DNA of 64,000 nt. Source: Isoetes taiwanensis. Taxonomy: Eukaryota > Streptophyta > Lycopodiopsida > Isoetales > Isoetaceae. The notes below the pieces were generated by a model. It saw only the letters and a list, made by a program, of their open reading frames with translations. It was not told where the DNA came from and did no database searches. The stretch covers positions 24,200,618 through 24,264,617 of the forward strand of contig JAJEKV010000008.1 of assembly GCA_021234155.1 (NCBI GenBank), given 5' to 3'. A program made the translations under genes and the position numbers. This document shows positions 21,146 through 31,630 of this stretch, one piece after another; positions within the stretch are counted from its first letter, which is position 1, and every line of letters begins with the position of its first letter.

Positions 21146-24100
21146 ATCTGTCTATTCTCGGCTTCTTCTTTAGCTGACTCTTAGGCGTGACCTTCTGCGT
21201 GGTCTTCTGCGGGGCTTTTGACGACTGACAAGGACCTGGATTTGACGCCTCGTTCTTGGTCCGGTCCGAGGTGTGCATGAATAGTCCTGTACCAGGACGT
21301 ACAGGACTAACACTCCCCCCCACCAAACGACACTCAGGGGTGAGAAAAGGGGGAACTGTCTCAGACGGTGGAAACCCATCAATTTCAAAGTCATCTTGGC
21401 GTGTATGAGGGCGGTCACCAGAGTGATAGGTGGCTATGAGTTCTTGGCGTGCCGTGAGAGCTTCATGAGTGTTAAGACCAATGGCAGGATGGGCGTCAAT
21501 AAGAAACCCAGAGGACACCATATCTTCAAGAGCACGGTGTGCTTCAGCAACGACGAACTGGCATTCCATGAGAAGGCAGGTCTGAAGGCCAAAGAGACTG
21601 ACGCTGGCGTTGGGGTTTCAGTGATAAATAGGACGCTTCCATGCTAGAGAACTCAAGAGTAGACATTTTAAAGCAGCACAAAAACCTGCTTGACGGTGGA
21701 CAGAAGGATCCGGGGAGGTGGCAGCACGCTCCAAAAAGAGATCAAGACCCCAGACAGCGTGAGTAGGTGTCTGCCAACTGCATTCATTTGGGATGTAGAT
21801 CCAATTCCCAGTGTGCTCCAAGGTAGCGCCATTCTTCCAATTAGAGCGGCGAACAAAACGTGGATCCCAGCGGAGATCTGTGGAGATCTGAGCAGGAGTC
21901 CAATCAGCGTGGCCTTCCATGACCTTAGTCCAAAAAGGAAGACGCCAATCTAAGGTGAGATATTTGGGGCGTGGGGGTGCACCCAAGGAAGTAACGGAGA
22001 TTGGGCTGTGCCTGTTGGCGTGGGCTTCTGGGCCTGCTCCCTGAATTCGCGAACAAGGTCTGCATCAAGAGCACAGCACCACTGGTCCCAATCAGAGCCT
22101 GAGAGCATGGTATAAACTGGAGGTGAGACCCAACCCGTGGGTATAGTCTGACTGTTCAGAAAGGCACGCAGCGTGTTGTAGCCTCCTAGGTGCTGCAAGT
22201 AAATTTGGGCAAACGGGAGGTCCTCAGCATCAGCTAAATTCTTCCGCACCTGTTCGAGCGTCTCGGCTTGCCACAGAGGGAAGTGATGAGCAAGCTCAGG
22301 CATGTACTCAGTGCTTAAAGTGTTTGCTTTATCAGGATCCTGTAAATACTGATTGGTTTGTAATAACAACCAGTGAGCATGAGGGTTGCCTTGAAAAATT
22401 CGATGGGGCCCATCTAAGAACTTATCGTGTGTGTCAGCCAGATAAAAATCATGAAGAACATAAGCCATAGGCTGGACAACACGGAAGATGACAAAATCTG
22501 GATCCGCACAGTGGAGAAGACCAAAGACTAATAGGGCACAGAGTAAGCCTTTGTCTTCAATGGAAAGGTCCGGCCAGATTTGGAGAGGCCAAGAGGCTCA
22601 TTAAGCTTGCCTTGTGCCGAATACCACTTGAGAAGAAAAAGATGGCGTCAGGCCACGACATAATCCAGATAGCTGGAAGGTGTGGAAAAGTCCTGTGGAA
22701 TGCGGAGAGCAAGATCAATATACGTCTCATGTTGACTTTGAGCTTCTTCCGCAGACTGAACAGCTTGTTGGACTTGATGCTCCAAATCACGGATCTGATT
22801 ATCTTTGTTAACAAGGAGACGGGATTGATCACGGAACCTTCTGTGAGATAGCGTTGCCTGTGAAAAGGATTGCCCATGAGTGGGGAATTGAAGCCGATGA
22901 GTGGCAATCTCTGTATCATAAATAATCTTCTGTTTTTGAGCGTCTGTGAGTTGAGCCTGAAGAGGCGTGACCTAACTTTGAAGCTTTGCCAATTGGTCTT
23001 CGAGAGAAATAATCCGCTCATTTCGCCCATCGAGCTCTTTGAGTTGATTATTGTAATTTGAGAGAGGTCCGTGTACATTGTTTGGAGGTCAGCAAGGAGT
23101 TTATCCTTGGTCTTTATTTGATCCAACAATTCTTGAATAGTGGACTATAATTGAGCCTGTTGATCAGCGAGCAGGCTAGTCTATTCTTGTTCAGCCTTGA
23201 GAGATTCACGGGCCTGTAAAAGAGCCTCGTGTTTTTGTTGAAGTCTATCTTCGAGAGATTGAACTTGGACAGTGGCGGCCTGGAAATTCTTGTGAAGTGC
23301 TTCCGTGGTCTCCATGTAACCTTGAATGCCATTCATGAAGGACTCTTGAGAGTCTTGAAGCTTGAGCATTGCGGCTTGGACATCTTGTTGATATTGATAA
23401 AGAGCTTGTCAGGAGGGTGGGTGTGCAGGGCATATTTGTCCGTGAGATGGAGATGCTTGGGAAACATGTTGAGAGCGAGAATGCATAGTTTCAGTGGATG
23501 AAGAGGAGACGGGTATGACAGGTTCTTGGGGTTGAGCACGATGAGGGGAAGGAGAAGGACGAGGTTGTGAAGTCTCATCATGAAGTTCTTGGACAGGAGG
23601 AATGACGTTGGAGGGCTGTTTGGTGGAAGCTTGAGAGACCGTGTTCTGGTGTGTGGGCGAACCTTGACTGGGGGCGGGGAGACAATGACGAAGGATGGCC
23701 TGCAGGTGAGCACCCATGGCAGATTCAAGGCCCGAAGAGGGGGTTGCTCGGATGCAATCAATTTCATGAAGGATGCGGAGGAACAAAATTTGAGGCCAAT
23801 CAATAGAATGGGTGGAGTGGATGGCCAAGATAACAATGTTGAAAAACTGCTTATTGATGTGGGTGTTCTTGATGGAATACCCATAGAACTTGCGCCACAG
23901 AAATTTGACAAAGGTATCATGGGGTTTGGCAATGTTCGCGAGTCGATGAGTGTTGGCCGGACAAGGAAGTTGGCCATACTTGGTGACATCCTGTTCCTGT
24001 AAAGCAGCCCAAGATAAAGAAGGCTTGCGAAGAGGTAAATGGAATACCTGAGAAAGAAGAACCGGAGTGAGCAGAATATCTGTCTAATCGACTCTTGTGG

Positions 24101-24330
24101 CATAACCAGCCGTGGTGTTGACCATGTGAGCAACAAACTGCCTGAGTTGGTGCGGATTTGGGGCAGGGAGTTCCTGCCTGGAGAATTCATACAGCCCGTG
24201 GCGTTCTGCGACTTCTCGACTTGGACCTTCTAGGGCATCTCGAAAGGTAGGAGTGGAGAAAATAACAAACTCAAAGAGAGTCTGGGTGCGGATTTGGGGC
24301 AGGGAGTTCCTGCCTGGAGAATTCAGCAGC
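21144..24330 (-). pseudogene. Family A accessory protein, A3 (near full length, coiled coil)
   Basis: About 1,000 residues are spread over several frames. It starts at MAAEFSRQELPAPNP (24,324). The N-terminal domain has FVKFLWRKFYGYS, HINKQFFNIVILAI and SIDWPQILFLRILHEIDC. A Ser/Pro/His/Gln-rich linker follows (23,700-23,410). A coiled coil then runs about 23,400-22,700, with heptad-like segments LQDSQESFMNGIQGYMETTE, VQSLEDRLQQKHEALLQARE, IISLEDQLAKLQ and NQIRDLEHQVQQAVQSAEEA. The C-terminal region includes YMPELAHHFPLWQAE, LDWRLPFWTKVMEGH, VFGLDLFLE-like residues and FLIDAHPAIGLNTHEAL, and ends in a Lys-rich KSQLKKKPRIDR tail. The position matches env-like or extra ORFs of Athila/Tat, but no signal peptide or membrane helix is seen. 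I do not recognise a function. Confidence 0.62.
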
Positions 24331-24830
24331 CATGGCAAGAAGCAAAAGAAAGGAAGCTTGAGAGCGGATTAAAAGAAGCCGGAGGGCGGAAAGCAGAAGA
24401 CGAAAACGAAGTGAGCCAAAAAGGTTTTAGGGCACGCAACTGTAGCGAAGGGGCATGATGAGAGTGGAAAAGGAGCCGTTGATGGTGCCAGATGGCAAAG
24501 GATTGCAAGAGGACGATTGAGAGGCAAAATTTTGGCTAAGTTCCCAAGGAGTGAAGGAAAAACAGATGAACGGTGGAGATGAAATGTGAATGAATGGTAG
24601 GATGGGAGAGCTTGATGAAGGTACAAATAATAATGACAGACGGGCGTAAAAGGAAGGAATAGCAATTAATGCAGGCAACTTGAAGTGGGATATCATAAAA
24701 AGGGAGTGTCAGAAGGTACCATGGCTAGATATGCGGCGGGAGAAAAGATTCTGGAATTAGAAATGGCCTTGCATTGCAACCACGTTAGCAATTGTGTGAT
24801 TGGTCCACGTCGGCAGAGCTTCAAGCGGTT

Positions 24831-24978
24831 GGGCTATATAAGACGAGCAGTGGCCGAAGCTGAGGCATCAGTTTGCAACTATGGATCCTATCAACGTTAA
24901 CCCCTTGCATTGCAACCACGTTAGCAATTGTGTGATTGGTCCACGTCGGCAGAGCTTCAAGCGGTTGGACTATATAAA
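24831..24978 (+). promoter_or_regulatory. TATA elements upstream of A3 antisense ORF
   Basis: TATATAAG at 24,835 and TATATAAA at 24,971 stand about 46 and 43 nt before plus-strand ATGs (24,881 and 25,014). The two are members of an offset-136 duplicate pair (24,767/24,903), so only one is probably genuine. The upstream context GTGATTGGTCCACGTCGGCA is shared with copy 1. Confidence 0.45.
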
Positions 24979-25013
24979 ACGAGCAGTGGCCGAAGCTGAG
25001 GCATCAGTTTGCA

Positions 25014-25240
25014 ATGATGGATCCTATCAATGTTAACCGATGGCCGCCCCGGTACCGCCAAGAGTGGGTTGATCTGTGGAAGTGTAAGAACCGCGGCATC
25101 GATGGATGGCTGGTGCGGTAGGGATGGCTGAACATCCAGACCCCACGGCGAATGATATGGAGGTGGTGATCCATCTCATTTGGGAGCATGTTAGCTGCCT
25201 CTACCATGTGCCCGCATAACCTCGCGCTCCAAACCGGAGT
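25014..25240 (+). CDS. Antisense ORF in A3 spacer
   Basis: Plus-strand frame starting MMDPINVNRWPPRYRQEW, running antisense to the element genes. After one frameshift near 25,100 it continues as DGEHPDP-like sequence and VIHLIWEHVSCLYHVPA before a stop. NRxxPxxRQEW, MDG and EHPDP also occur in the copy 1 antisense frame (4,262-4,059), although DNA around them differs, which is mild evidence for coding conservation. No family recognised. It might be an antisense gene of the kind reported in Tat-lineage elements, or a relic. Confidence 0.38.
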
Positions 25241-25379
25241 AGAGGCACTTTTTAACTTAGGATTTTGTAAATAGGGCTCAGCCCATAGCAGACGTATATG
25301 GGCAATGCCCACCTTTTTTTTATAAATATGCTTCTAGTCACTTTCTTCTGATTGAAGAATTTGATACGGACCCAACCAC

Positions 25380-26480
25380 ATAAATTTTAACTTGTCCAGA
25401 AAATTTGTGTATCTTGAATCATAGAGCAGAACCAAATCACCTTCTTTGAATGTTTTGGTCTTAAGATGTTTGTCATGCAATGATTTCCGCAACTATTGGC
25501 CATGAAGAACACGAATATAAGCATCTCTCTGAAGTTCATCCAACTGTTCAAGTTGACAAACCCATTCTTTAAGAGCTGCAGGTGGATTATGTGATGTGGC
25601 AACCTGAAACCGAAGGTCGGAAGGACATATTCAAAGGGCATCAGAGCTTCTTGACCATAAACCAACTTGAAAGGAGTGTGGCCAGTAGCAATTTTGAAAC
25701 TAGTGTTGTAAGCCCAAAGAACTGTAGGCAACTTTTCTTGCCAATCCGTGCGAGAGGCATCACAGATTTTCTTTAGAATAGTGACGAGAGTTTTGTTTGT
25801 GCTTTCAGCCAAACCATTCCCTTGAGGATAGTAAGATGTACTTTTCCTGTGATGGATATGCAGATAATCCGTCAGCTCCTTGATGGTATGATTAACAAAA
25901 TGAATGCCTCGATCACTGACAAATTCCGTTGGACAACCAAAACGCGTGATGATGTGCGTGTGGATAGTAAGATGTACTTTTCCTGTGATGGATATGCAGA
26001 TAATCCGTCAGCTCCTTGATGGTATGATTAACAAAATGAATGCCTCGATCACTGACAAATTCCGTTGGACAACCAAAACGCGTGATGATGTGCGTGTAAA
26101 GAACTTTTGGCGTCTTGGGCTGCGGAGTGGCGTGGCGACGGGCGTCAATGGGAGAGCGTCACGGGCCGTGGGCCGACCCACCCATTGATAGACATCACAT
26201 GTGCGGGCGTGAGCAAGGGTCCATGGGTCCCACAAAGTCCATTCCCCATTTGCTGAAGGGAAGTGGCGTGGCGACGGGCGTCAATGGGAGAGCGTCACGG
26301 GCCGTGGGCCGACCCACCCATTGATAGACATCACATGTGCGGGCGTGAGCATGGGCATCCTTGAAGAGCATGGGCCAGAAGTAGCCAGCAAGAAGAATTT
26401 TGCGTGCCGTGGTGTCACTGCTGAAATGACCACCACCAAGCCCTTCATGGGCTTGCGAGCGATATTGGGCACCTCATGAG
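25380..26480 (-). pseudogene. A3 integrase
   Basis: Minus strand reads HEGLGGGHFSSDTTARKI (HHCC His pair, near 26,450), ARTCDVYQWVGRPTARDALP and KWGMDFVGP (core start, near 26,250). RFGCPTEFVSDRGIHFVNH (second Asp, near 25,920), NGLAESTNKTLVTILKKICD (catalytic Glu in NGLAE, near 25,810) and LWAYNTSFKIATGHTPFKLV follow. KTKTFKEGDLVLLYDSRYTN closes it near 25,420. Offset-136 pairs at 25,826/25,962 and 26,127/26,263 have overwritten parts of the core between the first and second Asp. This is the best family A integrase, with a 141-residue open segment (25,812-25,387). Confidence 0.86.
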
Positions 26481-27130
26481 GAAGAACATAAGCGTCGGAG
26501 GACCATGTCTTTGCAGCGTTTGTAGAGATGGCCCATAACCATGGACTAGGAACAGTTGAGCGTCGGGAAAGGCATCAGAAACGCCTGTGGAAGGATCATC
26601 GGTGTGGATGCATGATAAATAATCTGGCACAACGTGAGATTTGCCGGCCTTATGAACAATTTCGAAGGGAGCAAATTCTTGCAGAAGAAGGACTCAATGA
26701 GCAATTCGACCCATGGGCATGGCCTTGTTGATCAAATAAAGAAGAGCCTGATGATCAACGAAGAACTTGATCTTGCTTCCCAACAAATAATGACGGAAAC
26801 GTTGGACACAGAAAACTAAGCCCAAGGCTTCCCGCTGCGTGGCAGAGCAGTTGCGCTCAACAGGATTGAGTTTTCTGCTGGCATAGCGGATAGATTTATC
26901 CGTGTGCTCGTCATATGCCTGAGAGAGGACGGAAACGTTGGACACAGAAAACTAAGCCCAAGGCTTCCCGCTCCGTGGCAGAGCAGTTGCGCTCAACAGG
27001 ATTGAGTTTTCTGCTGGCATAGCGGATAGATTTATCCGTGTGCTCGTCATATGCCTGAGAGAGAACAGCACCAATGGCAAAAGCGGAGACATCGACATGA
27101 ACATGCCCATTGAGGAGGAACAAGTCACAG
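26481..27130 (-). pseudogene. A3 RNase H and tether
   Basis: Contains VDVSAFAIGAVLSQAYDEHT (first Asp), SIRYASRKLNPVERNCSATE (catalytic Glu region), ALGLVFCVQRFRHYLLG and IKFFVDHQALLYLINKAMPM (Asp of VDH). KAGKSHVVPDYLSC (the ADALSR equivalent) and PDAQLFLV lead toward integrase. It is uninterrupted by the LINE seen in the plus-strand copies. An offset-136 duplicate at 26,792/26,928 splits it into two overlapping frames. Confidence 0.86.
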
Positions 27131-27960
27131 GGGCTGAGTAAGCAGCGGCTTCAACCGAAGCGACTTCGCCAGGGATTCAAGCCCAAGTGGATTCATCACC
27201 CGTGAGTTTATGAATGGGGTCGAGCATAAGCTGCAAGTCGAGGAATGAAGGTGGAATAGTAATTGACCTTACCCGGGAAGGAGCGTGTCTCTTTAATATT
27301 AGATGGTGCTTGGGCCTTGACACACAATTGATTTTGGCGGGATCGTGGTGATCCCTTCTTTACTAACCACATGACCCAAGAGAACACGGAGGTGGCCTTA
27401 AAAAGTGCATTTTCGGGATTGAGGCGATGCGGACTCATCACATTTTGAAAGACCAGCTCTAACTTCTCCGGTGATCATCCATGGGTACATGTAGGCTGAA
27501 AAGTTATCTTGAAAAATCACGGAGAAAGGGTTTATCCTTCATATAGTCATGGAAGGCGAGAGAGCATGATCTTGTTGAAAAGTGGATGGAGAGTTTGACA
27601 AACCAAAAGGAACCACTTTGTAGGCAAAAATGCCCCCGCAATTGGTGAAGGTAGTCTTGAGTTGATCTTCTTCCTTGATAGAAATTTGATTGTGCCCCTG
27701 AAAAGCCATCCATAAAGAGTACATCTCATGTCCGGCAACCTCTTCGGAACACAGTGCTGTGAAGGGAAGCGGGAAGTGATCACGCTCCGTGGCCTGATTG
27801 AGTTTGCAGTAGTCCACACAAACGGGGATCTTACCGTTGTGCTTGAGAGCGATGACAATGGGGCTCACCCACTCGGAATATTTGACCTCATAAATCATGC
27901 CGTGACTAAAAGTTTGTCAATTTCGGCCTTGTCGCGGTCCGCGGTGGTGGGGTTGAGCAC
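27131..27960 (-). pseudogene. A3 reverse transcriptase
   Basis: IYEVKYSEWVSPIVIALKHN, ICVDYCKLNQATERDHFPLP, a split MDGFSGAQSN block, INSRLPSP / TTFTNCG and KVVPFGLSNSPSTFQ, then the connection VKAQAPSNIKETRSFPGKVN and YYSTFIPRLAA. The usual YxDD-containing stretch (about 27,480-27,540) is degraded (FLRDFSR, then NFSAYMYP), so the catalytic Asp pair is not readable. Several frameshifts are present. Confidence 0.84.
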
Positions 27961-27964
27961 ATCG

Positions 27965-28456
27965 CTATGTCGTTGTTAGATGGGGCCGGGCATCAGGTTT
28001 GGTAGGAATGGTGAGTTCCCCAATTCTTTTTGATACCTCGAAGGTCTTTATAGCTCCATGCAAAAATATGTTTGAATTTTTTTGAGCGGCATGGCGGTAG
28101 CGTGCTTTATATGTTGGTGGAAGATGGGCAGCTAGTTGGGCCGGGTTGATTGTTGCCAATGTCCACGATTTCCACCTCGAGTCACGAATGTGTGGAACCA
28201 CCTCAGGTGTCACGAACAACATGAGCGGGGAGGTTGAAGCATGGCCGGGAGGTGCGGCGTTTTGAGTGGTTAAGAAAAGGCTGGCGGCGTCATCAAGCAA
28301 AGGTTGGCCCGGCATGAACATCTGATCGGGGAGGAAGTTCCGTGTCCGTAAAATGGTCAAGGCGTTGAATTCGATTACAAGGTGTGCTTCTTCAGAATCA
28401 GTGTCTGAGAGTGAACGTTCGGCATTCTCAACAGAAATCAATTTGCCAGTTTCTAA
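27965..28456 (-). pseudogene. A3 protease-RT linker
   Basis: A single 158-residue open frame starting LETGKLISVENAERSLSDTD, equal to the segment after the protease in the plus-strand copy (9,962). It is followed by FNALTILRTRNFLPDQMFMP, LMLFVTPEVVPHIRDSRWKS and TFEVSKRIGELTIPTKPDAR. This is the end of the protease domain and the long linker to RT. The frame begins abruptly at the junction with family B at about 28,456, so the A3 5' part is missing. Confidence 0.72.
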
Positions 28457-29440
28457 GTGTCAAAGGAAGGGCAATCTTCGAATAATCCTTAGAAATTGGC
28501 AAACCCAAGAAAACACAGAACATCTCGAACGGATGAAGATGTTTGCTACTCCAGACCAGTGCTGACCTTTTCGGGGTCCATAGAGACTCCATATGGAGTG
28601 ATATGATAGCCAAGGAACTCCACATTATACTGCTCGAACTGACACTTCTCAAGTTTGGCATATAACCCGTGCTCACGAAGCTTCTGAAGGACCTGTTGAA
28701 CATGCCTCTCATATTCTTCAAGAGTCTTAGAATAAATAAGAATATCATCCAAATAGACGATAACAAAAGTGTCTAAGAACTCTCGAAAGACATCATTGGC
28801 CATATGTTGGAATACTGCTGGAGCATTGCTAAGTCCAAACGGCATAACTATGTACTCAAAATAGCCATACTGAGTATGAATCATCCAAATAGACGATAAC
28901 AAAAGTGTCTAAGAACTCTCGAAAGACATCATTGGCCATATGTTGGAATACTGCTGGAGCATTGCTAAGTCCAAACGGCATAACTATGTACTCAAAATAG
29001 CCATACTGAGTATGAAAAGTTGTTTTCCACTCATCACCCTCCGCATCAGGATAAGATTGTAGGCACCCCAAAGATCAATCTTAAGTAAAATAATGAGCAC
29101 CTTGGAGTTGATCCAATGACTTTGGGATCGGAGGAAGCGGATCTTGATTTGGCACTATGATCTTATTGAGGCCACGATAATCAACGACGGATCGCGACAA
29201 ATCATCCCTCTTTTTGGCGAAGAAGATAGGCTCAGGCGAGAATGTCGAATGAAACCGGTGGCTAGATTCTCTTCAATATAATCCCATAAAACCTTCAACT
29301 TAGCGGGAGATAGACCATATATCAGACCATATGGCTGCATTGTTCAGTGCGGATCAATAGGACAATCATATGGGCGATGCTATGGGAGCTTGTTGGCCTT
29401 GACTTTGTCAAAAACATCAAAGAAGTCGTCATATTTATCT
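28457..29440 (-). pseudogene. Family B reverse transcriptase
   Basis: Landmarks in order: [114 protein letters not shown] (catalytic YLDD, about 28,745-28,775), LREHGLYAKLEKCQF and VEFLGYHITPYGVSMDPEKV. It ends in SSVRDVLCFLG and DYSKIALPLT, where A3 begins. The middle (29,050-29,300) is frameshifted. An offset-136 duplicate (28,745/28,881) repeats the segment upstream of YLDD. Confidence 0.9.
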
Positions 29441-30075
29441 GGGAGCATTGGAGCAGACTTCATTAGTGCCGAGCTGGCTGACGGGTGAACCTGGATTGCA
29501 AATACTGAACTTGGATCTTGCCTTCCAGATTTAACAAACTTCTTGAAGAGATCTTGAGATACAAAAGCTGGGGGCATGAAGAAGCCTCTGGAGGGAAGCA
29601 AGAGCAAGAACATGGCGGGAGGCGGGGGGCGGGGCAATTGGAACAAGAACTAGAAGCAGGGGATTGGAGCAAGCTGGGGAGCACTGGGGCATGAACTGGC
29701 AGAGACCTAAACTGCAGATGAACTGGAACTAGAGCTAGGACCAGCAAATCGAAATGATCTAGTACACCAATCAATCTATGGATTATGTAGCTCGAGCCAG
29801 GGCAGACCCAAGACTGTTGGCGCATGTGGGCTAGCGATGAGATTAAAGGAAATACTACAAGAAAGTTCCTCGAACAAAACCTGAAGAGGTGCAGTATATT
29901 CTGTGACTGCACCTAAGGAGATCTTTTGTTCATCAATCACTTCGACAGAACCGGGATGCTCAACCTTGCTTCTAGGGATATGACGTGCTTACTGGCAAAT
30001 ACACTATCCATAAAGCAAGCATTTGCACCACAATCAAGTTGTGCCAACGCTTCCAACCTTCCAACCTTTGATTTT
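29441..30075 (-). pseudogene. Family B retropepsin-like protease and linker
   Basis: Minus-strand segments LDCGANACFMDSVFA (active-site DSG-like block reading DCGA, near 30,045), VISLEARLSIPVSVEVIDEQ, KISLGAVTEYTAPLQVLFEE and APTVLGLPWLELHNPSIDW (the conserved ILGxPWLxxHNPxIDW block) lie in two frames. A Ser-rich linker and FVSQDLFKKFVKSG / YDDFFDVFDK lead to RT. No gag precedes it: the 5' LTR lies only about 50 bp upstream, so gag has been deleted. Confidence 0.8.
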
Positions 30076-30079
30076 AATG

Positions 30080-30335
30080 ACATAGAGATGAAAATGCCTT
30101 GCTGATCTTATCCGATTGAATAAACATGTCAAGACTCAAGAAATGTCTAGGCCAATGGTCAGGGTCGCGCCACTCCAATGGATGAGATCATGCCAAGTAT
30201 CGTGCATGCATAGCAATTTTGCCATAAATAACCACTAAAATCAATACTCGATTGAATAAACATGTCAAGACTCAAGAAATGTCTAGGCCAATGGTCAGGG
30301 TCGCGCCACTCCAATGGATGAGATCATGTCCATGA
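30080..30335 (-). repeat. 5' LTR remnant of family B
   Basis: On the minus strand this shares GCATGCACGATACTTGGCAT and GATCTCATCCATTGGAGTGG with the 3' LTR (18,840-18,900) and continues ACCATTGGCCTAGACAT. It lies upstream of the protease in the correct orientation. An offset-136 duplicate (30,113/30,249) includes part of it, so the boundary is uncertain. Confidence 0.55.
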
Positions 30336-30639
30336 GGAAGATAAGGTCCATGCTAGTAGCAAATGAGTTGAGACTATCTCACTTCTGCCATGGGAAGCTC
30401 TGATAATTCCAAGTGACTATATGGGGGCACAACTCCTTTTTGCTCTTAGAAGCTACAGTATGCTTCCATGAGGAAGATAAGGTCCATGCTAGTAGCAAAT
30501 GAGTTGAGACTATCTCACTTCTGCCATGGGAAGCTCTGATAATTCCAAGTGACTATATGGGGGCACAACTCCTTTTTGCTCTTAGAAGCTACAGTTGTAG
30601 ATCGAGTGGAGGCGGCACAAGGAGGGGCAGTACAATATT

Positions 30640-31003
30640 GTCCTCACATAGATTACATGCATGCACGACACTTGGCATGATCTCGTCCATGGGAGTGGCG
30701 CAATCCAGACCATTGGTCTAGATATAAATAAAGGAGCCTCATTCTTGTTGAATCATTTTAGTTCAATGCTAGTCTTGAGCTTTCTAGGCACCCATCTTGT
30801 GTTTCTAATTGCCTATTCTCGTCCATGGGAGTGGCGCAATCCAGACCATTGGTCTAGATATAAATAAAGGAGCCTCATTCTTGTTGAATCATTTTAGTTC
30901 AATGCTAGTCTTGAGCTTTCTAGGCACCCATCTTGTGTTTCTAATTGCCTATGGGCCATTGTGTTCTTGATTCTCCATTGTATATAAGATGCATGGTCAG
31001 GAT
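30640..31003 (+). repeat. Family B LTR copy in inverse orientation
   Basis: Plus-strand GCATGCACGACACTTGGCAT, AGATATAAATAAAGGAGCC (TATA), TCTTGTTGAATCATTTTAG and AGTCTTGAGCTTTCTAGGCA match the reverse complement of 18,640-18,920. It is a separate LTR, opposite to family B next to it, perhaps a solo LTR or the edge of another B copy. Positions 30,681-30,952 are a full offset-136 duplicate. Confidence 0.7.
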
Positions 31004-31630
31004 GTGGGAGAAAACAGAAGGCGTGCTCAAACTCTTTCTTCGAGAAGAACTTGGGATAAAAAAACAAGTATCCTATGCAATGACTTTAGCAGAGGTAGGG
31101 ATGCTTCCCTTGGAGGCGGAAGTCTTGTGCCATGACCTGATTCAGACCAAGGTCATTGGGAAACTATGGCAAGCTTCGAGAAGAACTTGGGATAAAAAAA
31201 CAAGTATCCTATGCAATGACTTTAGCAGAGGTAGGGATGCTTCCCTTGGAGGCGGAATCTCATGTCAGGAAGGTCATTGCAAGGTATAGGCTCAGCACTC
31301 ATCATTTGAGCATCGAAACGGGTAGATGGATGAAAATCGCGAGGGAAGAAAAGCTTTGCTTGTTTTGTGAAGGCGGCTATATTGAAGACGACGAACATGT
31401 TCTTCTTCAATGTACACAATATAATTCAATAAGAACAAGACATGCGGTCGAACACTCTAAACTTTTCTCCCTATGGCAGATGGATCCCATCCGTTTTGGA
31501 GCATTCATATCAAATGTAGATAAACATCATCATTTTATGTTAAAAGTATAGCACTTGATTTTTTATTGTGCTCAGCTTCATGACCTTTTTGGGTCTTAAG
31601 AAGCTCGATTCAATCAATCAATCAATCATT
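31004..31630 (+). pseudogene. LINE 3' fragment with CCHC knuckle
   Basis: Plus-strand frame reads LREELGIKKQVSYAMTLAEV, GMLPLEAE, RLSTHHLSIETGRWMKIARE and then CLFCEGGYIEDDEHVLLQC, the C-terminal zinc knuckle of these LINE proteins, ending DKHHHFMLKV at 31,551. The 3' UTR ends in (CAAT)n at 31,609-31,628. The same domain order as in the LINE of the family A array shows it is a related but different family. An offset-136 duplicate (31,038/31,174) repeats the first part. Confidence 0.85.

Larger units (their letters stand above)
20788..28456 (-). mobile_element. Family A element A3 nested in family B (5'-truncated)
   Basis: Minus-strand order: protease-RT linker (from 28,456), RT, RNase H, integrase, spacer with TATA and antisense ORF, accessory ORF, LTR (ending 20,788). 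It lacks the 5' LTR, gag and protease. Its left edge joins family B in the middle of both coding sequences, so a deletion after insertion probably removed B RNase H together with the A3 5' end. It carries no LINE in RNase H, unlike the plus-strand array. Confidence 0.8.
18640..30335 (-). mobile_element. Family B chromovirus (Ty3/gypsy), interrupted by family A element A3
   Basis: Minus-strand order: LTR (30.3 kb), protease, RT, [A3 at 28,456-20,788], RNase H-integrase junction, integrase core, chromodomain, LTR (18.9 kb). gag is absent between LTR and protease, and most of RNase H is lost at the A3 junction. The terminal chromodomain makes it a chromovirus, the gypsy branch that targets chromatin through this domain. 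The RT block (YLDDILIYS, LREHGLYAKLEKCQF, VEFLGYHI) is closer to fungal- or Tcn1-like chromoviruses than to the common angiosperm CRM or Reina groups, by impression only. Confidence 0.8.
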
